Shown here piece by piece: positions 20,189 to 29,456 of a DNA stretch of 64,000 nt. The notes below the pieces were generated by a model. That model made no database searches and was not told where the DNA came from. It was given only the letters and a program-made list of their open reading frames with translations. Numbering within the stretch: position 1 is the first letter of the stretch; every line of letters begins with the position of its first letter. A program made the position numbers and the translations under genes. The stretch spans positions 366,735 through 430,734 of the forward strand of contig NKIP01000001.1 in assembly GCA_002256145.1 (NCBI GenBank). Direction: 5' to 3'. Origin of the DNA: Comamonadaceae bacterium PBBC1. GTDB taxonomy: Bacteria; Pseudomonadota; Gammaproteobacteria; Burkholderiales; Burkholderiaceae_C.

Positions 20189-21659
20189 GGGCCTCCCCTT
20201 TTTGATCGTGATGTGCTGTGCGCTGGTCATCGCCCCGTGACAGAAGGGCTTGAACCACGCGCTCCATCTTCATGAAGCGCGAGCCTTTGACCAGCACACT
20301 TTGAAATTGATGCATGTTGTGCAACACAAGGGCCAACAACTGGTCCATGCTGGCGCAATGATGGGCCGCTCCAAATGCGCGAGCGGCATGCTCGGACAAG
20401 TCGCCCAAGGTGTAAAAAACTTCGATGCCGCGCTCGGCTGCATAGCGGCCGACTTCGGCATGAAACTCGGCCCCCTGATCACCCACTTCACCCATGTCAC
20501 CCAATACCAACAAACGGGGTGCGGGCAACTCGGCCAGCACATCAATGGCTGCACGCACAGAGTCAGGGTTGGCGTTGTAGGTGTCATCCACCAAGGTGAT
20601 GCTGCCCAATGGGCTTGGCACAACCCATGCCCGTGAACGGCCTTTCACGGGCTCAAATGCTTGCAAACCTTGCACCACAGTGGCCAACGGCACGCCCGCT
20701 GCCAGTGCGCAGGCGCTTGCAGCCAATGCATTTTTGACGTTATGACGGCCTGCAATGTGCAGCAAAACAGGGGCCGTCCCCTGAGGCGTGACCAACGCGA
20801 ATTGCCAAGCATCGGATTGCCAAACCACGTCATCAGCACAGACGTCCACGCGTGAATGGGCAACTTGAGCGGTTGGGATGCCACCCTTTGGCATGGCAAA
20901 GGTGCGTTGGGCACGCGAACCCGACAGCGCTTGCCACACGGGCGTGAAGGTTTCGTCTGCGGGGTAAATGGCCACACCACTGGAAGGCAAGGCATGCAAC
21001 ACCGCACCATTTTCGTGGGCCACAGCTTCGACGGTGCCCATGAACTCTTGGTGTTCACGTTGTGCGTTGTTGACCAAGGCCACGTTGGCTTGGGCCAAAC
21101 GAGCCAAATAGGCAATCTCGCCCGGATGGTTCATGCCCAATTCGACCACGGCAATGGTGTGGTGGGCGCGCAGATTGAGCAAGGTCAGTGGCACGCCAAT
21201 GTCATTGTTCAGGTTGCCCTGGGTGGACAAGGCCTGTTCACCTGCGTGCTCGCGCAAGATGGACGCAATCATTTGAGTGACGGTGGTTTTGCCATTGCTG
21301 CCCGTCACCGCAATCAGGGGCAGATTGAACTGCGAGCGCCAGCCTTGAGCCAGTTCACCCAAGGCGATGCGGGCGTCAGGGACAATCAACGCGGGCAAGC
21401 CATGATGGATGGCCAAATCTTGACCCGAGGGTTCACACACCACGCCCACGGCTCCTTGCGCTTTGGCTTGGCCGATGAACTGATGGCCATCAAAGCGCTC
21501 ACCTCTCAGGGCCACAAACAAATCACCCGATTGCAAACTGCGGCTGTCGGTGTGCACGCGATCGGCCAGCACGGACGTCAAACCCACACCCTGCGCATGG
21601 CTGAGCCAGAGCAAGGCCTGGTTGAGACTCAACTTCATGGGGGTGTGATGCGCCATCAT
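20178..21659 (-). CDS. murF: UDP-MurNAc-tripeptide--D-Ala-D-Ala ligase MurF
   Basis: Last cytoplasmic Mur ligase, 493 aa. ATP loop [12 protein letters not shown] (about residues 119-130), [14 protein letters not shown], and [11 protein letters not shown] mark it. ATG 21659 overlaps the murE stop; a second ATG directly follows, and ATG 21638 ([12 protein letters not shown]) would also match the family start. Confidence 0.97.
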   Translation of the reverse strand: MMAHHTPMKLSLNQALLWLSHAQGVGLTSVLADRVHTDSRSLQSGDLFVALRGERFDGHQFIGQAKAQGAVGVVCEPSGQDLAIHHGLPALIVPDARIALGELAQGWRSQFNLPLIAVTGSNGKTTVTQMIASILREHAGEQALSTQGNLNNDIGVPLTLLNLRAHHTIAVVELGMNHPGEIAYLARLAQANVALVNNAQREHQEFMGTVEAVAHENGAVLHALPSSGVAIYPADETFTPVWQALSGSRAQRTFAMPKGGIPTAQVAHSRVDVCADDVVWQSDAWQFALVTPQGTAPVLLHIAGRHNVKNALAASACALAAGVPLATVVQGLQAFEPVKGRSRAWVVPSPLGSITLVDDTYNANPDSVRAAIDVLAELPAPRLLVLGDMGEVGDQGAEFHAEVGRYAAERGIEVFYTLGDLSEHAARAFGAAHHCASMDQLLALVLHNMHQFQSVLVKGSRFMKMERVVQALLSRGDDQRTAHHDQKGEAHAA

Positions 21660-23200
21660 TGCACCACCCCATCAAGGCATGCAAAGCGCAGTTTCAATGC
21701 CGACACAACTTGCGACTCATCTGAATAAGGATGAAAAACACCCATGATTTCTTGCGTGGTCTCGTGGCCTTTGCCAGCCACCAACACCACATCTTTGACA
21801 TCGGCCAAAGCAAGCACCTCACTCACAGCCCTCGCACGGTCAAGTTGAACGCGCACGAGATCTGGCCGAATCAGTCCGGCGATCATGTCATTGACAATGG
21901 CCTCCGGTGATTCAGATCGAGGGTTGTCGCTGGTGAGCATCAGTTGATCGGCAGCGGCCTGTGCAGCAGCAGCCATTTGTGGCCGTTTGCTCGCATCACG
22001 GTCGCCACCACAACCCAAAACACACCACAGCTGCCCCCCTCTGGCCGAGGCCACAGAGCGCAAAGCAAGCAAAGCATGTGAGACCGCATCAGGGGTGTGG
22101 GCGTAGTCAATCACCACCATGGGAAGCTGTTGCTGATCACCGATGGAGGGACCTAAGGACTGATCCAAGGTCACCGCTTGCATGCGTCCTGGCACCGAAG
22201 TCAGGTGACGACAGGCTTGTACGGCTTGCGCCAAGCCAATGCCCAATGCCCTCATGGCACCCAAAACGCCCAACAAGTTGTCGATGTTGTAGTCGCCCAG
22301 CAAACCCGTGTGCAAGGTCTGAACTTCATGACCCTCATGCACTTCAAAGGCGATACCTTGTGGGTCAGGCAATGCCACCGCTTGCAAACGTGCGGGGCCA
22401 CGGCGTGAACAGGTCCAGACAGACAAATCCGTATTTTCCAGTTGACGCGCCAATGCAGCACCTTGTGCATCATCCATGTTGATGACAGCCGAATGCAGAC
22501 CCGGCCAAGCAAACAAGGCGGCTTTGGCCGCCCAATAACGGGTCATGTCCCCGTGATAGTCGAGGTGGTCTTGGGTGAAATTGGTGAAAACCGCCACACC
22601 CATGCGGGTGCCGTCCAGCCGATGCTCAGCCAAACCAATCGAGGACGCCTCGATGGCGCAATGGCGCACACCGTCATCGACAAAAGTACGGAACTGGCGC
22701 TGCAACAGCACCGGGTCAGGGGTGGTCATGCCCGTGCTGTGCAAATACGGCAATTGACCCACGCCCAAAGTTCCCACCAAACCGCAGGTTTGCTGCAACA
22801 CCGGTGATGACAGCGCCTGTGCCAACCACCAAGCCGTCGAAGTTTTGCCATTGGTACCCGTGACGGCCAGCACACTCAGCGCTTGACTGGGGTGTTGGTA
22901 ATAGGCATCGGCCACCCAACCCGTCTGGGCTTTCAGACCTGGCATGACAGCCAAGGCCGAATGCCATTCAGGCGACACAGCCTCAAGCCAAGGCTCATGG
23001 TCCTGGGCCTCCATCAAACACGCGCTCGCGCCTTGTTGCAAGGCTTGCATCAAATACCTGCGTCCATCGGTGGCAGATCCTGGCCAAGCAATGAATGCAT
23101 CGCCAGGCCCAACCATGCGGCTATCGGTGCGCAAAATACCGGTCACTTGGCTGCGCAACCATTGAGCGGCCTCGGTTGCTGTGTGCAAGGTGTGGATCAA
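21656..23200 (-). CDS. murE: UDP-MurNAc-L-Ala-D-Glu--meso-DAP ligase MurE
   Basis: Third Mur ligase, 514 aa. The ATP loop is VTGTNGKTSTAWW (about residues 113-125). The DNPRSE motif (about 425-430) is the form associated with meso-diaminopimelate, which fits a Gram-negative cell wall. The only start in the right place is TTG 23200, whose bases overlap the ftsI stop (TTGA), matching the overlapping style of the cluster; the next in-frame ATG would remove conserved sequence. Confidence 0.96.
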   Translation of the reverse strand: MIHTLHTATEAAQWLRSQVTGILRTDSRMVGPGDAFIAWPGSATDGRRYLMQALQQGASACLMEAQDHEPWLEAVSPEWHSALAVMPGLKAQTGWVADAYYQHPSQALSVLAVTGTNGKTSTAWWLAQALSSPVLQQTCGLVGTLGVGQLPYLHSTGMTTPDPVLLQRQFRTFVDDGVRHCAIEASSIGLAEHRLDGTRMGVAVFTNFTQDHLDYHGDMTRYWAAKAALFAWPGLHSAVINMDDAQGAALARQLENTDLSVWTCSRRGPARLQAVALPDPQGIAFEVHEGHEVQTLHTGLLGDYNIDNLLGVLGAMRALGIGLAQAVQACRHLTSVPGRMQAVTLDQSLGPSIGDQQQLPMVVIDYAHTPDAVSHALLALRSVASARGGQLWCVLGCGGDRDASKRPQMAAAAQAAADQLMLTSDNPRSESPEAIVNDMIAGLIRPDLVRVQLDRARAVSEVLALADVKDVVLVAGKGHETTQEIMGVFHPYSDESQVVSALKLRFACLDGVVQ

Positions 23201-24939
23201 AATGACTCCTCCACCGACTTGGCCACAATTTGTGGTTTCACGGCAATATCAGGCTGCACACCCATCAAGCGCAAAGTTTGCTGAACCGTCTGACTGAACA
23301 CCGGAGCGGCCACATCACCGCCGAAATAACGGCCATTGCTGGGTTCATCAATCATGACAGCCACAATGATTCGGGGTGCTTCTATGGGCGCCATGCCGAC
23401 AAAAAAACCCCGGTACTTTTTGCCTGCGTACCCTTTGCCCTCTTGCTTGTGAGCGGTGCCGGTTTTGCCCCCCACGGAATAACCCATGGTTTGTGCTTTT
23501 TGGGCGGTTCCGCCTGGGCCAGCAGCCATTTGCAGCATCTTGCGCATGGCCTTGGCGTTTTGAACGCTGATCACCCGTTCACCGTGAACCTGCCCATCGG
23601 TCTTGAGCAAAGTAGCAGGCACCACTTCACCATCTCGCGCAAACACCGTATATGCACGGGCCACTTGAAACAAGCTGCCGGAAATGCCGTACCCATAACT
23701 CATGGTCGCCTGCTCAATCGGACGCCATGATTTATAGGGCCGTAAACGCCCGCTGACCACGCCTGGAAAAGGCAGCTGAGGTTTTTGACCAAACCCCACT
23801 TGGGCATACATCTCCCACATTTCGCGTGGTTGCAACTGCATGGCCATTTTGACAGTGCCCACGTTGCTTGATTTCTGGATGACTTCATTGACCGAGAGCA
23901 ATCCATGAGGGTGGGCATCTGAAATCGTAGAGCCGGTGATGCTGATCCGACCGGGGGCGGTTTGAATCATCGTGTCGGGTTTGACCAACCCTTTTTCAAG
24001 AGCCAAAGCCACAGCGAACGGCTTCATGGTCGAACCCGGCTCAAAGGTGTCGGTCAACGCCCGGTTGCGCAGTTGTTCTCCACCTAAATTGCCGCGCTTG
24101 GCTGGCGAGTAACTGGGGTAATTGGCCAACGCAAGGATTTCGCCTGTTTGCGCATCCAGCACCACCACACTGCCTGCTTTGGCCTTGTGCTCCAACACGG
24201 CCTCACGAAGTTTTTGATAGGCGTAAAACTGGACCTTGCTGTCAATGCTCAGTTGCAGGTCTTGGCCATCTTCGGGAGGCACGGTTTCGCCCACGGCTTC
24301 CACGACACGGCCCAATCTGTCCTTGATCACACGACGCGAACCAGACTTGCCGGAGAGCTGCTTTTGGAACACCAGCTCCACGCCCTCTTGGCCTTGGTCT
24401 TCAACATTGGTAAAGCCCACAATGTGTGCTGCAGCCTCTCCCTCAGGATAAAGCCGCTTGTATTCCTTGATGTCGTAAACCCCTTTGATGCCCAGTGCCA
24501 AAATTTCCTTGACAACAGATTCATCGAGTTGACGGCGCAGCCACACGAATGTTTTTTCGTCGTCCTTGAGTTTTCTTTCCAACTCGACAGGCGTCATCTC
24601 GAGCAGTTTGGCCAGTCGGTTCAATTTGACGGCGTCTGCTCGGTCAATGTCCTCCGGATTGGCCCAAATGCTGGGGGCAGGCACGCTGGATGCGAGCAAC
24701 AAGCCATTGCGGTCCAACACACGGCCCCGATTGGCAGCCAAGCTGAGTGTTCGGGCAAAACGCACTTCGCCTTGACGGATAAAAAAATCATTCTCGATGA
24801 CCTGAACATGAGCTGCACGCCCCACCAACCCCATAAAGCCCAAAGCCATGGCCGCCACAATCAGCTTGCTGCGCCAAACCGGCGTTTTGCTGGCCAGCAG
24901 TGGGCTGGAAGTCAGCTGTACGCTGCGACCACGGTTCAT
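23197..24939 (-). CDS. ftsI: septal transpeptidase FtsI (PBP3)
   Basis: Class B penicillin-binding protein, 580 aa, with one N-terminal membrane segment (about residues 25-45). The active-site serine is in PGSTMKPF (about residues 301-308), the SxN motif in KSSNVGTV and the KTG in VGGKTGTAHK. Its start overlaps ftsL (ATGA) and its stop overlaps murE. Confidence 0.98.
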   Translation of the reverse strand: MNRGRSVQLTSSPLLASKTPVWRSKLIVAAMALGFMGLVGRAAHVQVIENDFFIRQGEVRFARTLSLAANRGRVLDRNGLLLASSVPAPSIWANPEDIDRADAVKLNRLAKLLEMTPVELERKLKDDEKTFVWLRRQLDESVVKEILALGIKGVYDIKEYKRLYPEGEAAAHIVGFTNVEDQGQEGVELVFQKQLSGKSGSRRVIKDRLGRVVEAVGETVPPEDGQDLQLSIDSKVQFYAYQKLREAVLEHKAKAGSVVVLDAQTGEILALANYPSYSPAKRGNLGGEQLRNRALTDTFEPGSTMKPFAVALALEKGLVKPDTMIQTAPGRISITGSTISDAHPHGLLSVNEVIQKSSNVGTVKMAMQLQPREMWEMYAQVGFGQKPQLPFPGVVSGRLRPYKSWRPIEQATMSYGYGISGSLFQVARAYTVFARDGEVVPATLLKTDGQVHGERVISVQNAKAMRKMLQMAAGPGGTAQKAQTMGYSVGGKTGTAHKQEGKGYAGKKYRGFFVGMAPIEAPRIIVAVMIDEPSNGRYFGGDVAAPVFSQTVQQTLRLMGVQPDIAVKPQIVAKSVEESF

Positions 24940-25241
24940 GGACGGGCCCCTTGGGCAGCGCCAGCCTGTCCCAGCATGCCGCTCAGGCTGACGTACTGAG
25001 TAATGGCTGGCGAAGCCGTGTGCATTTGTAATTGCTGCCTTGCAATTTGCTCCACACGCAGCGGCGTGGCTTGCGCACGCTGCTCGACCTGCAAACGATC
25101 GTGCTCCACATCAAATCGCTTGGCTTCCTTGCGCGCCGTCTCCAACGCCATGAAAAGACGACGAGACTCATAATGGCTGTGCACCAGAAATAAAGCACTG
25201 GCCACCGTGGCGATCAACAAGAATAAGCTCAACCGAGTCAT
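24936..25241 (-). CDS. ftsL: cell division protein FtsL
   Basis: Small bitopic divisome protein, 101 aa. It has one N-terminal membrane segment ([17 protein letters not shown], about residues 4-20) followed by a heptad-like periplasmic helix. The assignment rests as much on position (between rsmH and ftsI, both with ATGA overlaps) as on sequence, since FtsL proteins are poorly conserved. Confidence 0.93.
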   Translation of the reverse strand: MTRLSLFLLIATVASALFLVHSHYESRRLFMALETARKEAKRFDVEHDRLQVEQRAQATPLRVEQIARQQLQMHTASPAITQYVSLSGMLGQAGAAQGARP

Positions 25242-26167
25242 GCGGGCACCTCGGTCCGCTCGGCCATGCGCATGATGGCACTGCGAGAGCGGGGGTTGGC
25301 TTTCACCTCATCGGCGCTGGGGCGAATACGCCCGCAGGTCTTCAAACGCATCTTCACAGGCTCAGCGAACGGCACACGCCGATCCACGACCTCCTTGGAG
25401 TGTTTGGCCATGAACTGTTTGACGATCCGATCTTCCAGCGAATGGAAACTGATCACCACCAAACGCCCACCGGGTGCGAGCACATGAATGCTGGCCTCTA
25501 GCGCTTGTTCGAGCTCTTCAAGCTCTGCGTTGATGAAAATCCGAAAAGCCTGAAATGTCCGCGTTGCAGGGTTCTGGCCCGGCTCGCGGGTTTTGACCGT
25601 GTCAGCCACGAGCTGGGCCAAATCGGAGGTGGTTGAAATTGGGCCCCGCTCTTGTCGGCGAGCCACAAGCGCCTTTGCAATCTGAACAGCAAACCGTTCT
25701 TCGCCATAGTCACGTATGACCTCCGTGATTTGATCCACTGTGGCTGTTGCCAACCATTCGGCCACACTTTCCCCGCGCGTGGTGTCCATGCGCATGTCCA
25801 GCGGACCATCGAAACGAAAAGAAAAACCCCTCTCGGGGCTGTCGATCTGGGGAGAGCTGATGCCCAAGTCCATCAACACGCCATCGACACTGCCAGGCCT
25901 CAAATCCCCCAAATGGGAAAAACCTTCATGGCGGATGGAAAACCGCTCATCCATGATGCGCTCAGCTTCTGCAATGGCCTCCAAGTCTTTATCGAAGGCT
26001 TGAAGCCGCCCTTGACTGGCGAGCTTGGACAAGATCAAACGGGAATGGCCGCCTCGCCCAAAAGTGGCATCGACGTAAGAGCCCTGCACGCCTGCGGAGG
26101 CCTCCAGCAATTCGCTGACAGCCTCGTTCAAAAGGACGGTGGTGTGGGTAAGTAAGGTGTTGGTCAT
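25238..26167 (-). CDS. rsmH: 16S rRNA m4C1402 methyltransferase RsmH (MraW)
   Basis: SAM-dependent rRNA N4-methyltransferase, 309 aa. Typical features are [12 protein letters not shown] at the N-terminus, [15 protein letters not shown] (SAM loop, about residues 32-46), [26 protein letters not shown] and [18 protein letters not shown] 26167 lies 5 bp after the mraZ stop. Confidence 0.98.
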   Translation of the reverse strand: MTNTLLTHTTVLLNEAVSELLEASAGVQGSYVDATFGRGGHSRLILSKLASQGRLQAFDKDLEAIAEAERIMDERFSIRHEGFSHLGDLRPGSVDGVLMDLGISSPQIDSPERGFSFRFDGPLDMRMDTTRGESVAEWLATATVDQITEVIRDYGEERFAVQIAKALVARRQERGPISTTSDLAQLVADTVKTREPGQNPATRTFQAFRIFINAELEELEQALEASIHVLAPGGRLVVISFHSLEDRIVKQFMAKHSKEVVDRRVPFAEPVKMRLKTCGRIRPSADEVKANPRSRSAIMRMAERTEVPA

Positions 26168-26172
26168 GGTGG

Positions 26173-26601
26173 TCAGAAAGAAAAGTCCTTGAACACCTCG
26201 GGCATTTCACCCTGCATGGCCTGCGCCTCTTGTGCCTCGTACGTGGTTTTGTCCCACAGCTCAAAGTGATGACCCATACCCAAAAGCATGCTGTCCCGGC
26301 TAATCCCAGCAGCCTGGCGCAACTCGGGGGAGATCAGCACACGTCCAGTGCCGTCCATCTCGACATCCATGGCATTGCCCAAAAAAATCCGCTTCCACCA
26401 TTGCGCAGACATGGGCAATTGGGCAATGCGCTCGCGAAACTTCTCCCACTCGGGTCTGGGAAACAACATCAAGCAACCATGGGGGTGCTTGGTGATGGTC
26501 AACTGGCCTTGCGCAGTGGCGCTCAAGACGTCACGGTGCCGGGTCGGCACAGACAACCGCCCTTTGGCATCCAGACTCAGCGATGAAGCCCCTTGAAACA
26601 C
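26173..26601 (-). CDS. mraZ: transcriptional regulator MraZ
   Basis: 142-aa AbrB-like DNA-binding protein, first gene of the dcw cluster and known in other bacteria to repress its own promoter. Two SpoVT-AbrB repeats are visible, each with a DAKGRLSVP- or [16 protein letters not shown] core (residues about 14-22 and 88-98). GTG 26601 ([15 protein letters not shown]) is chosen: it matches the family start MFQGAS and has an AAGGG eight bases upstream. A TTG at 26634 would lengthen the protein by 11 residues and lacks such a site. Confidence 0.95.
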   Translation of the reverse strand: MFQGASSLSLDAKGRLSVPTRHRDVLSATAQGQLTITKHPHGCLMLFPRPEWEKFRERIAQLPMSAQWWKRIFLGNAMDVEMDGTGRVLISPELRQAAGISRDSMLLGMGHHFELWDKTTYEAQEAQAMQGEMPEVFKDFSF

Positions 26602-26640
26602 TGCGAAGACCCTTTTTTCAGTCACAAACGGCAACGTCGG

Positions 26641-26680
26641 GCACTTTTACCCACTTAATTGCACTTTTTTGCACTGTATC
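26641..26680 (-). promoter_or_regulatory. putative MraZ operator: four 10-bp direct repeats
   Basis: On the minus strand four decamers follow one another without gaps, each beginning AGTGC or AGTGG in phase (start points 26680, 26670, 26660, 26650). MraZ proteins are known to bind short G-rich direct repeats spaced by one helical turn ahead of mraZ, so this is a good operator candidate 40-79 bp upstream of the GTG start. Confidence 0.75.
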
Positions 26681-26703
26681 AGGAAACCGCCGATTCCGGA
26701 ATG

Positions 26704-26733
26704 GTATAGATCGATTTTTTTCAATGAAATCAA
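26704..26733 (-). promoter_or_regulatory. candidate sigma-70 promoter of the dcw cluster
   Basis: On the minus strand, TTGATT (26728-26733) and CTATAC (26704-26709) are separated by 18 bp. The predicted start point would lie just before the four MraZ-type repeats, which would place the operator over the early transcribed region. Judged by eye from consensus only. Confidence 0.5.
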
Positions 26734-26902
26734 CAGCTTAGCCGCGATTTTAAAACCATGAAGTTGATAAATTTCTTTGTAAATTAGAGACTTAGCAGAG
26801 TCACTGAAAGTAACCTCTCAACTAATAAAAAATCAAAAAACACAAGTCAAAAAGGTTTTTAAGTTCTTGGCAAAAATACAACTTATGAATCTTTAAATGT
26901 AA
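26734..26902. other. AT-rich spacer between mraZ promoter and dksA terminator
   Basis: This stretch is markedly more AT-rich than its surroundings, with many short A and T runs and no open frame of note. It separates the divergent functions of the dcw promoter and the dksA 3' end. I see no convincing RNA gene in it. Confidence 0.5.
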
Positions 26903-26927
26903 AAAAACCCCTAGAAGGGGTTTTTGG
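26903..26927 (-). terminator. rho-independent terminator of dksA
   Basis: Hairpin CCCC-TTCTA-GGGG flanked by A and T runs, 20 bp after the dksA stop codon. On the minus strand it ends in a run of seven T. Confidence 0.9.
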
Positions 26928-26946
26928 TTTTAAGCTGGAAAACAAC

Positions 26947-27981
26947 TTAATCGCCAAACATTTTTTGCTTGAGCTCTCGCCGCTGTTGAGCCTCTAGCGA
27001 CAAAGTGGCCGTTGGCCTGGCCAACAAGCGCCCCACGCCAATGGATTCTCCGGTTTCGTCGCAAAAACCGTAATCTCCGGCATCGATGCGGACAATGGAT
27101 TGCTCGATTTTTTTGAGCAACTTGCGCTCGCGATCCCGGGTGCGCAGCTCAAGGGCATGCTCTTCTTCAATGGTGGCACGGTCTGCAGGATCGGGCACCA
27201 CCACAGTGTCTTCTCGCAAATGCTCGGTGGTTTGCCCAGCACTGTTGAGGATGTCTTGTTTGAGACGCGTCAACTTGAGTCTGAAAAACGCCATCTGCGT
27301 GTCGTTCATGTACTCATCGTCCGACATGGCCAGAATTTCGGCATCGGTCAACTCCTCAGCCTTCTTTGTTTTCCAGTTGTTGGCCAGTTTGGGGTCTTTC
27401 TTGACCGGCACATAAGTGACCGCGGGTGCAGGTGACGATGTGCTGGGCAAAAAGCTCGATTTGGCAGCTGTTGAGGCCACGGCGGGTGGCAAAGAAGGCA
27501 CAGTGATTTGTGCCAAACGTGCAGAAGGCCGGGTGGCGCGTACCAATTGATCGGGGGCGGCCACGGCGGCTGCTTCCACAGCTTCCGAGGATGTGTTGGT
27601 GGTTTCCACTGATGAGACGTTCATAGATTTCGCTGGAGATGCTGCTGCAACTTCTTTTTTGGCAGACGTTGCTTTGACGGTCTTGGCCGTCACAGGGGGA
27701 GTCGCTGGGGTTGGAGAAACCGGCTGCTGGGCAGCAGGACTTGCTGCCTTGACTTTGACCGGCACGGTTTTCTTGGCCGCCGTCACAGGAGGTGTGGACG
27801 CAGGTGGGGCCGCGGCATTGGCGTTAGCCTTTTGGGCAGACGCCACTTTCTTGGCAGGTGTTTTGGGGGAGTCGGACTGAGAGACCTGCACATTCGGAGC
27901 AGATTCTTTGCCCTTGGCTTGAGCCTTTGTCGCCGCCTTCTCTGCCGATGGATCGGTTTTTGTTGATTTCGAGGTCTTCAC
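26947..27981 (-). CDS. dksA: DksA-type RNA polymerase-binding factor with long Ala/Pro/Lys-rich N-terminal extension
   Basis: Secondary-channel RNA polymerase regulator that works with ppGpp in the family. 344 aa, more than twice the length of a usual DksA. Residues about 191-344 are the DksA core: KLANNWKTKKAEELTDAEIL, the coiled coil with tip motif DPADRA (about 264-269), and the finger region. Residues 1-190 are low-complexity, rich in Ala, Pro, Lys, Thr and Ser, like a histone H1-type tail. The finger has one cysteine (GFCDETG): the other three zinc-ligand positions read T, S and A, so zinc binding is unlikely; I recall such cysteine-poor forms in betaproteobacteria. GTG 27981 is chosen because AGGAGA lies six bases upstream; ATG 28011 is an alternative. 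Followed by a strong terminator. Confidence 0.93.
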   Translation of the reverse strand: MKTSKSTKTDPSAEKAATKAQAKGKESAPNVQVSQSDSPKTPAKKVASAQKANANAAAPPASTPPVTAAKKTVPVKVKAASPAAQQPVSPTPATPPVTAKTVKATSAKKEVAAASPAKSMNVSSVETTNTSSEAVEAAAVAAPDQLVRATRPSARLAQITVPSLPPAVASTAAKSSFLPSTSSPAPAVTYVPVKKDPKLANNWKTKKAEELTDAEILAMSDDEYMNDTQMAFFRLKLTRLKQDILNSAGQTTEHLREDTVVVPDPADRATIEEEHALELRTRDRERKLLKKIEQSIVRIDAGDYGFCDETGESIGVGRLLARPTATLSLEAQQRRELKQKMFGD

Positions 27982-28220
27982 GTCTTGTCTCCTAGCCGTG
28001 TAAAAAGGCATTTTGTTCACGACGTACCAAGAGGCAAGTCGTGAACAAATCATGTTCTCCCAAACCCTTGTTATAGACCTTGTGGGGCTTAGCAACGCCG
28101 CCAAAAGGCAGTGCCGTAGGCGGGCGATTGTAGCGACAAGAAGCTAAGAAATATGACAGGTCACGGATTAATGGCAAGTTCGTGCAAAAAGCCCGACCAG
28201 GCAAACAATACTCGATCCCC

Positions 28221-29315
28221 TTACACCAAAGATTGCTCCAGGCCCTGCAACAAAATATCTTTGGGTAAATCAATGCCAATGAATACCATTTTGCTCATTT
28301 TCACCTCACCCTCAGCCCACATTGGGCCAAGATCGCTGCCCATGAGCTGGTGCACACCCTGAAAAATGACTTTGCGTTCAGTACCACGCATGTTGAGCAC
28401 ACCTTTGTAACGCAGCATGCGTGGCCCATAAATGTTGACAATGGCACCCAGAAAGTCTTCGAGCTTGGCCGGATCAAAGGCGCGTTCCGACCTGAACACA
28501 AAACTCTTCACATCGTCATCGTGATGATGGTGGTGTCCGTGACCCTGGCTGTGTTCGTGGTCATGTGAAGGGTGATCACAGTGCTCTGTGTGGACGTGGT
28601 CATCGTGTTGATGAGAAGGATGATCGCAATGCTCAGTGTGTACATGGTCATGACCGTCTTCGCTGAGAAAATCAGGGTCGATGTCCAGCTTGGCGTTCAG
28701 ATTGAAGCCTTTGAGGTCAAACACTTCCTTCAAGGCCACTTCGCCAAAGTGAACCACTTTTTGCGGCGCACGCGGGTTCATGTGTTTGAGGCGGTGCTGC
28801 AAGGCATCCAACTCTTGGGGGGACACCAAGTCAGCCTTGCTGATGAAAATCTGGTCGGCAAAACCCACCTGACGGCGAGCTTCCTGGCGGTCATTGAGTT
28901 GCTGGGCCGCATGCTTGGCATCGACCAGCGTCAGAATCGAATCCAATAAAAAAGTCTCTGCAATCTCATCGTCCATGAAAAACGTCTGTGCCACTGGGCC
29001 TGGGTCGGCCAAACCTGTGGTCTCGATGACGATGCGCTCAAAGCTGAGCAAACCCTTGCGGCGCTTGGCGGCCAACAGTTGCAGCGTGGCACGCAGGTCT
29101 TCCCGAATGGTGCAGCAAATGCAACCGTTGCTCATCTGAATGATTTGCTCTTCGGTCTCGGACACCAGGATGTCGTTGTCGATGTTTTCTTCACCAAACT
29201 CGTTTTCGATGACGGCAATCTTCTGGCCATGGGCTTCGGTGAGCACACGCTTGAGCAGCGTCGTTTTGCCCGAGCCCAAAAAGCCAGTCAGGATGGTCGC
29301 AGGAATCAAGGCCAT
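28221..29315 (-). CDS. G3E-family GTPase (CobW/ZNG1-like), likely zinc metallochaperone
   Basis: 364-aa G3E GTPase. Walker A GFLGSGKTTLL is at residues 11-21, the metal-binding GCICC at 64-68, the ETTGLADP switch at about 98-105, and the SKAD base-recognition motif at 159-162. A His-rich linker (residues about 222-268) contains two copies of a DHVHTEHCDHPSH block and a run of five His, typical of zinc- or nickel-handling members. The CobW C-terminal domain follows. ATG 29315 has GGAG seven bases upstream. It stands alone between dksA and xerC; no cobalamin genes are nearby, which favours a zinc role (inference). Confidence 0.92.
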   Translation of the reverse strand: MALIPATILTGFLGSGKTTLLKRVLTEAHGQKIAVIENEFGEENIDNDILVSETEEQIIQMSNGCICCTIREDLRATLQLLAAKRRKGLLSFERIVIETTGLADPGPVAQTFFMDDEIAETFLLDSILTLVDAKHAAQQLNDRQEARRQVGFADQIFISKADLVSPQELDALQHRLKHMNPRAPQKVVHFGEVALKEVFDLKGFNLNAKLDIDPDFLSEDGHDHVHTEHCDHPSHQHDDHVHTEHCDHPSHDHEHSQGHGHHHHHDDDVKSFVFRSERAFDPAKLEDFLGAIVNIYGPRMLRYKGVLNMRGTERKVIFQGVHQLMGSDLGPMWAEGEVKMSKMVFIGIDLPKDILLQGLEQSLV

Positions 29316-29456
29316 GAAATGCTCCACAAAAAAGTCAACAACAAGAGTTGGGGAGTGTAGCGACCATTACAAGGCGAATGCGCGTCAGGGGACTTGCACT
29401 GAACTGCGCTATGCAGCCTCGCTCAAACGCGTACTTTGAGCCGTCCATTCAGGGCT

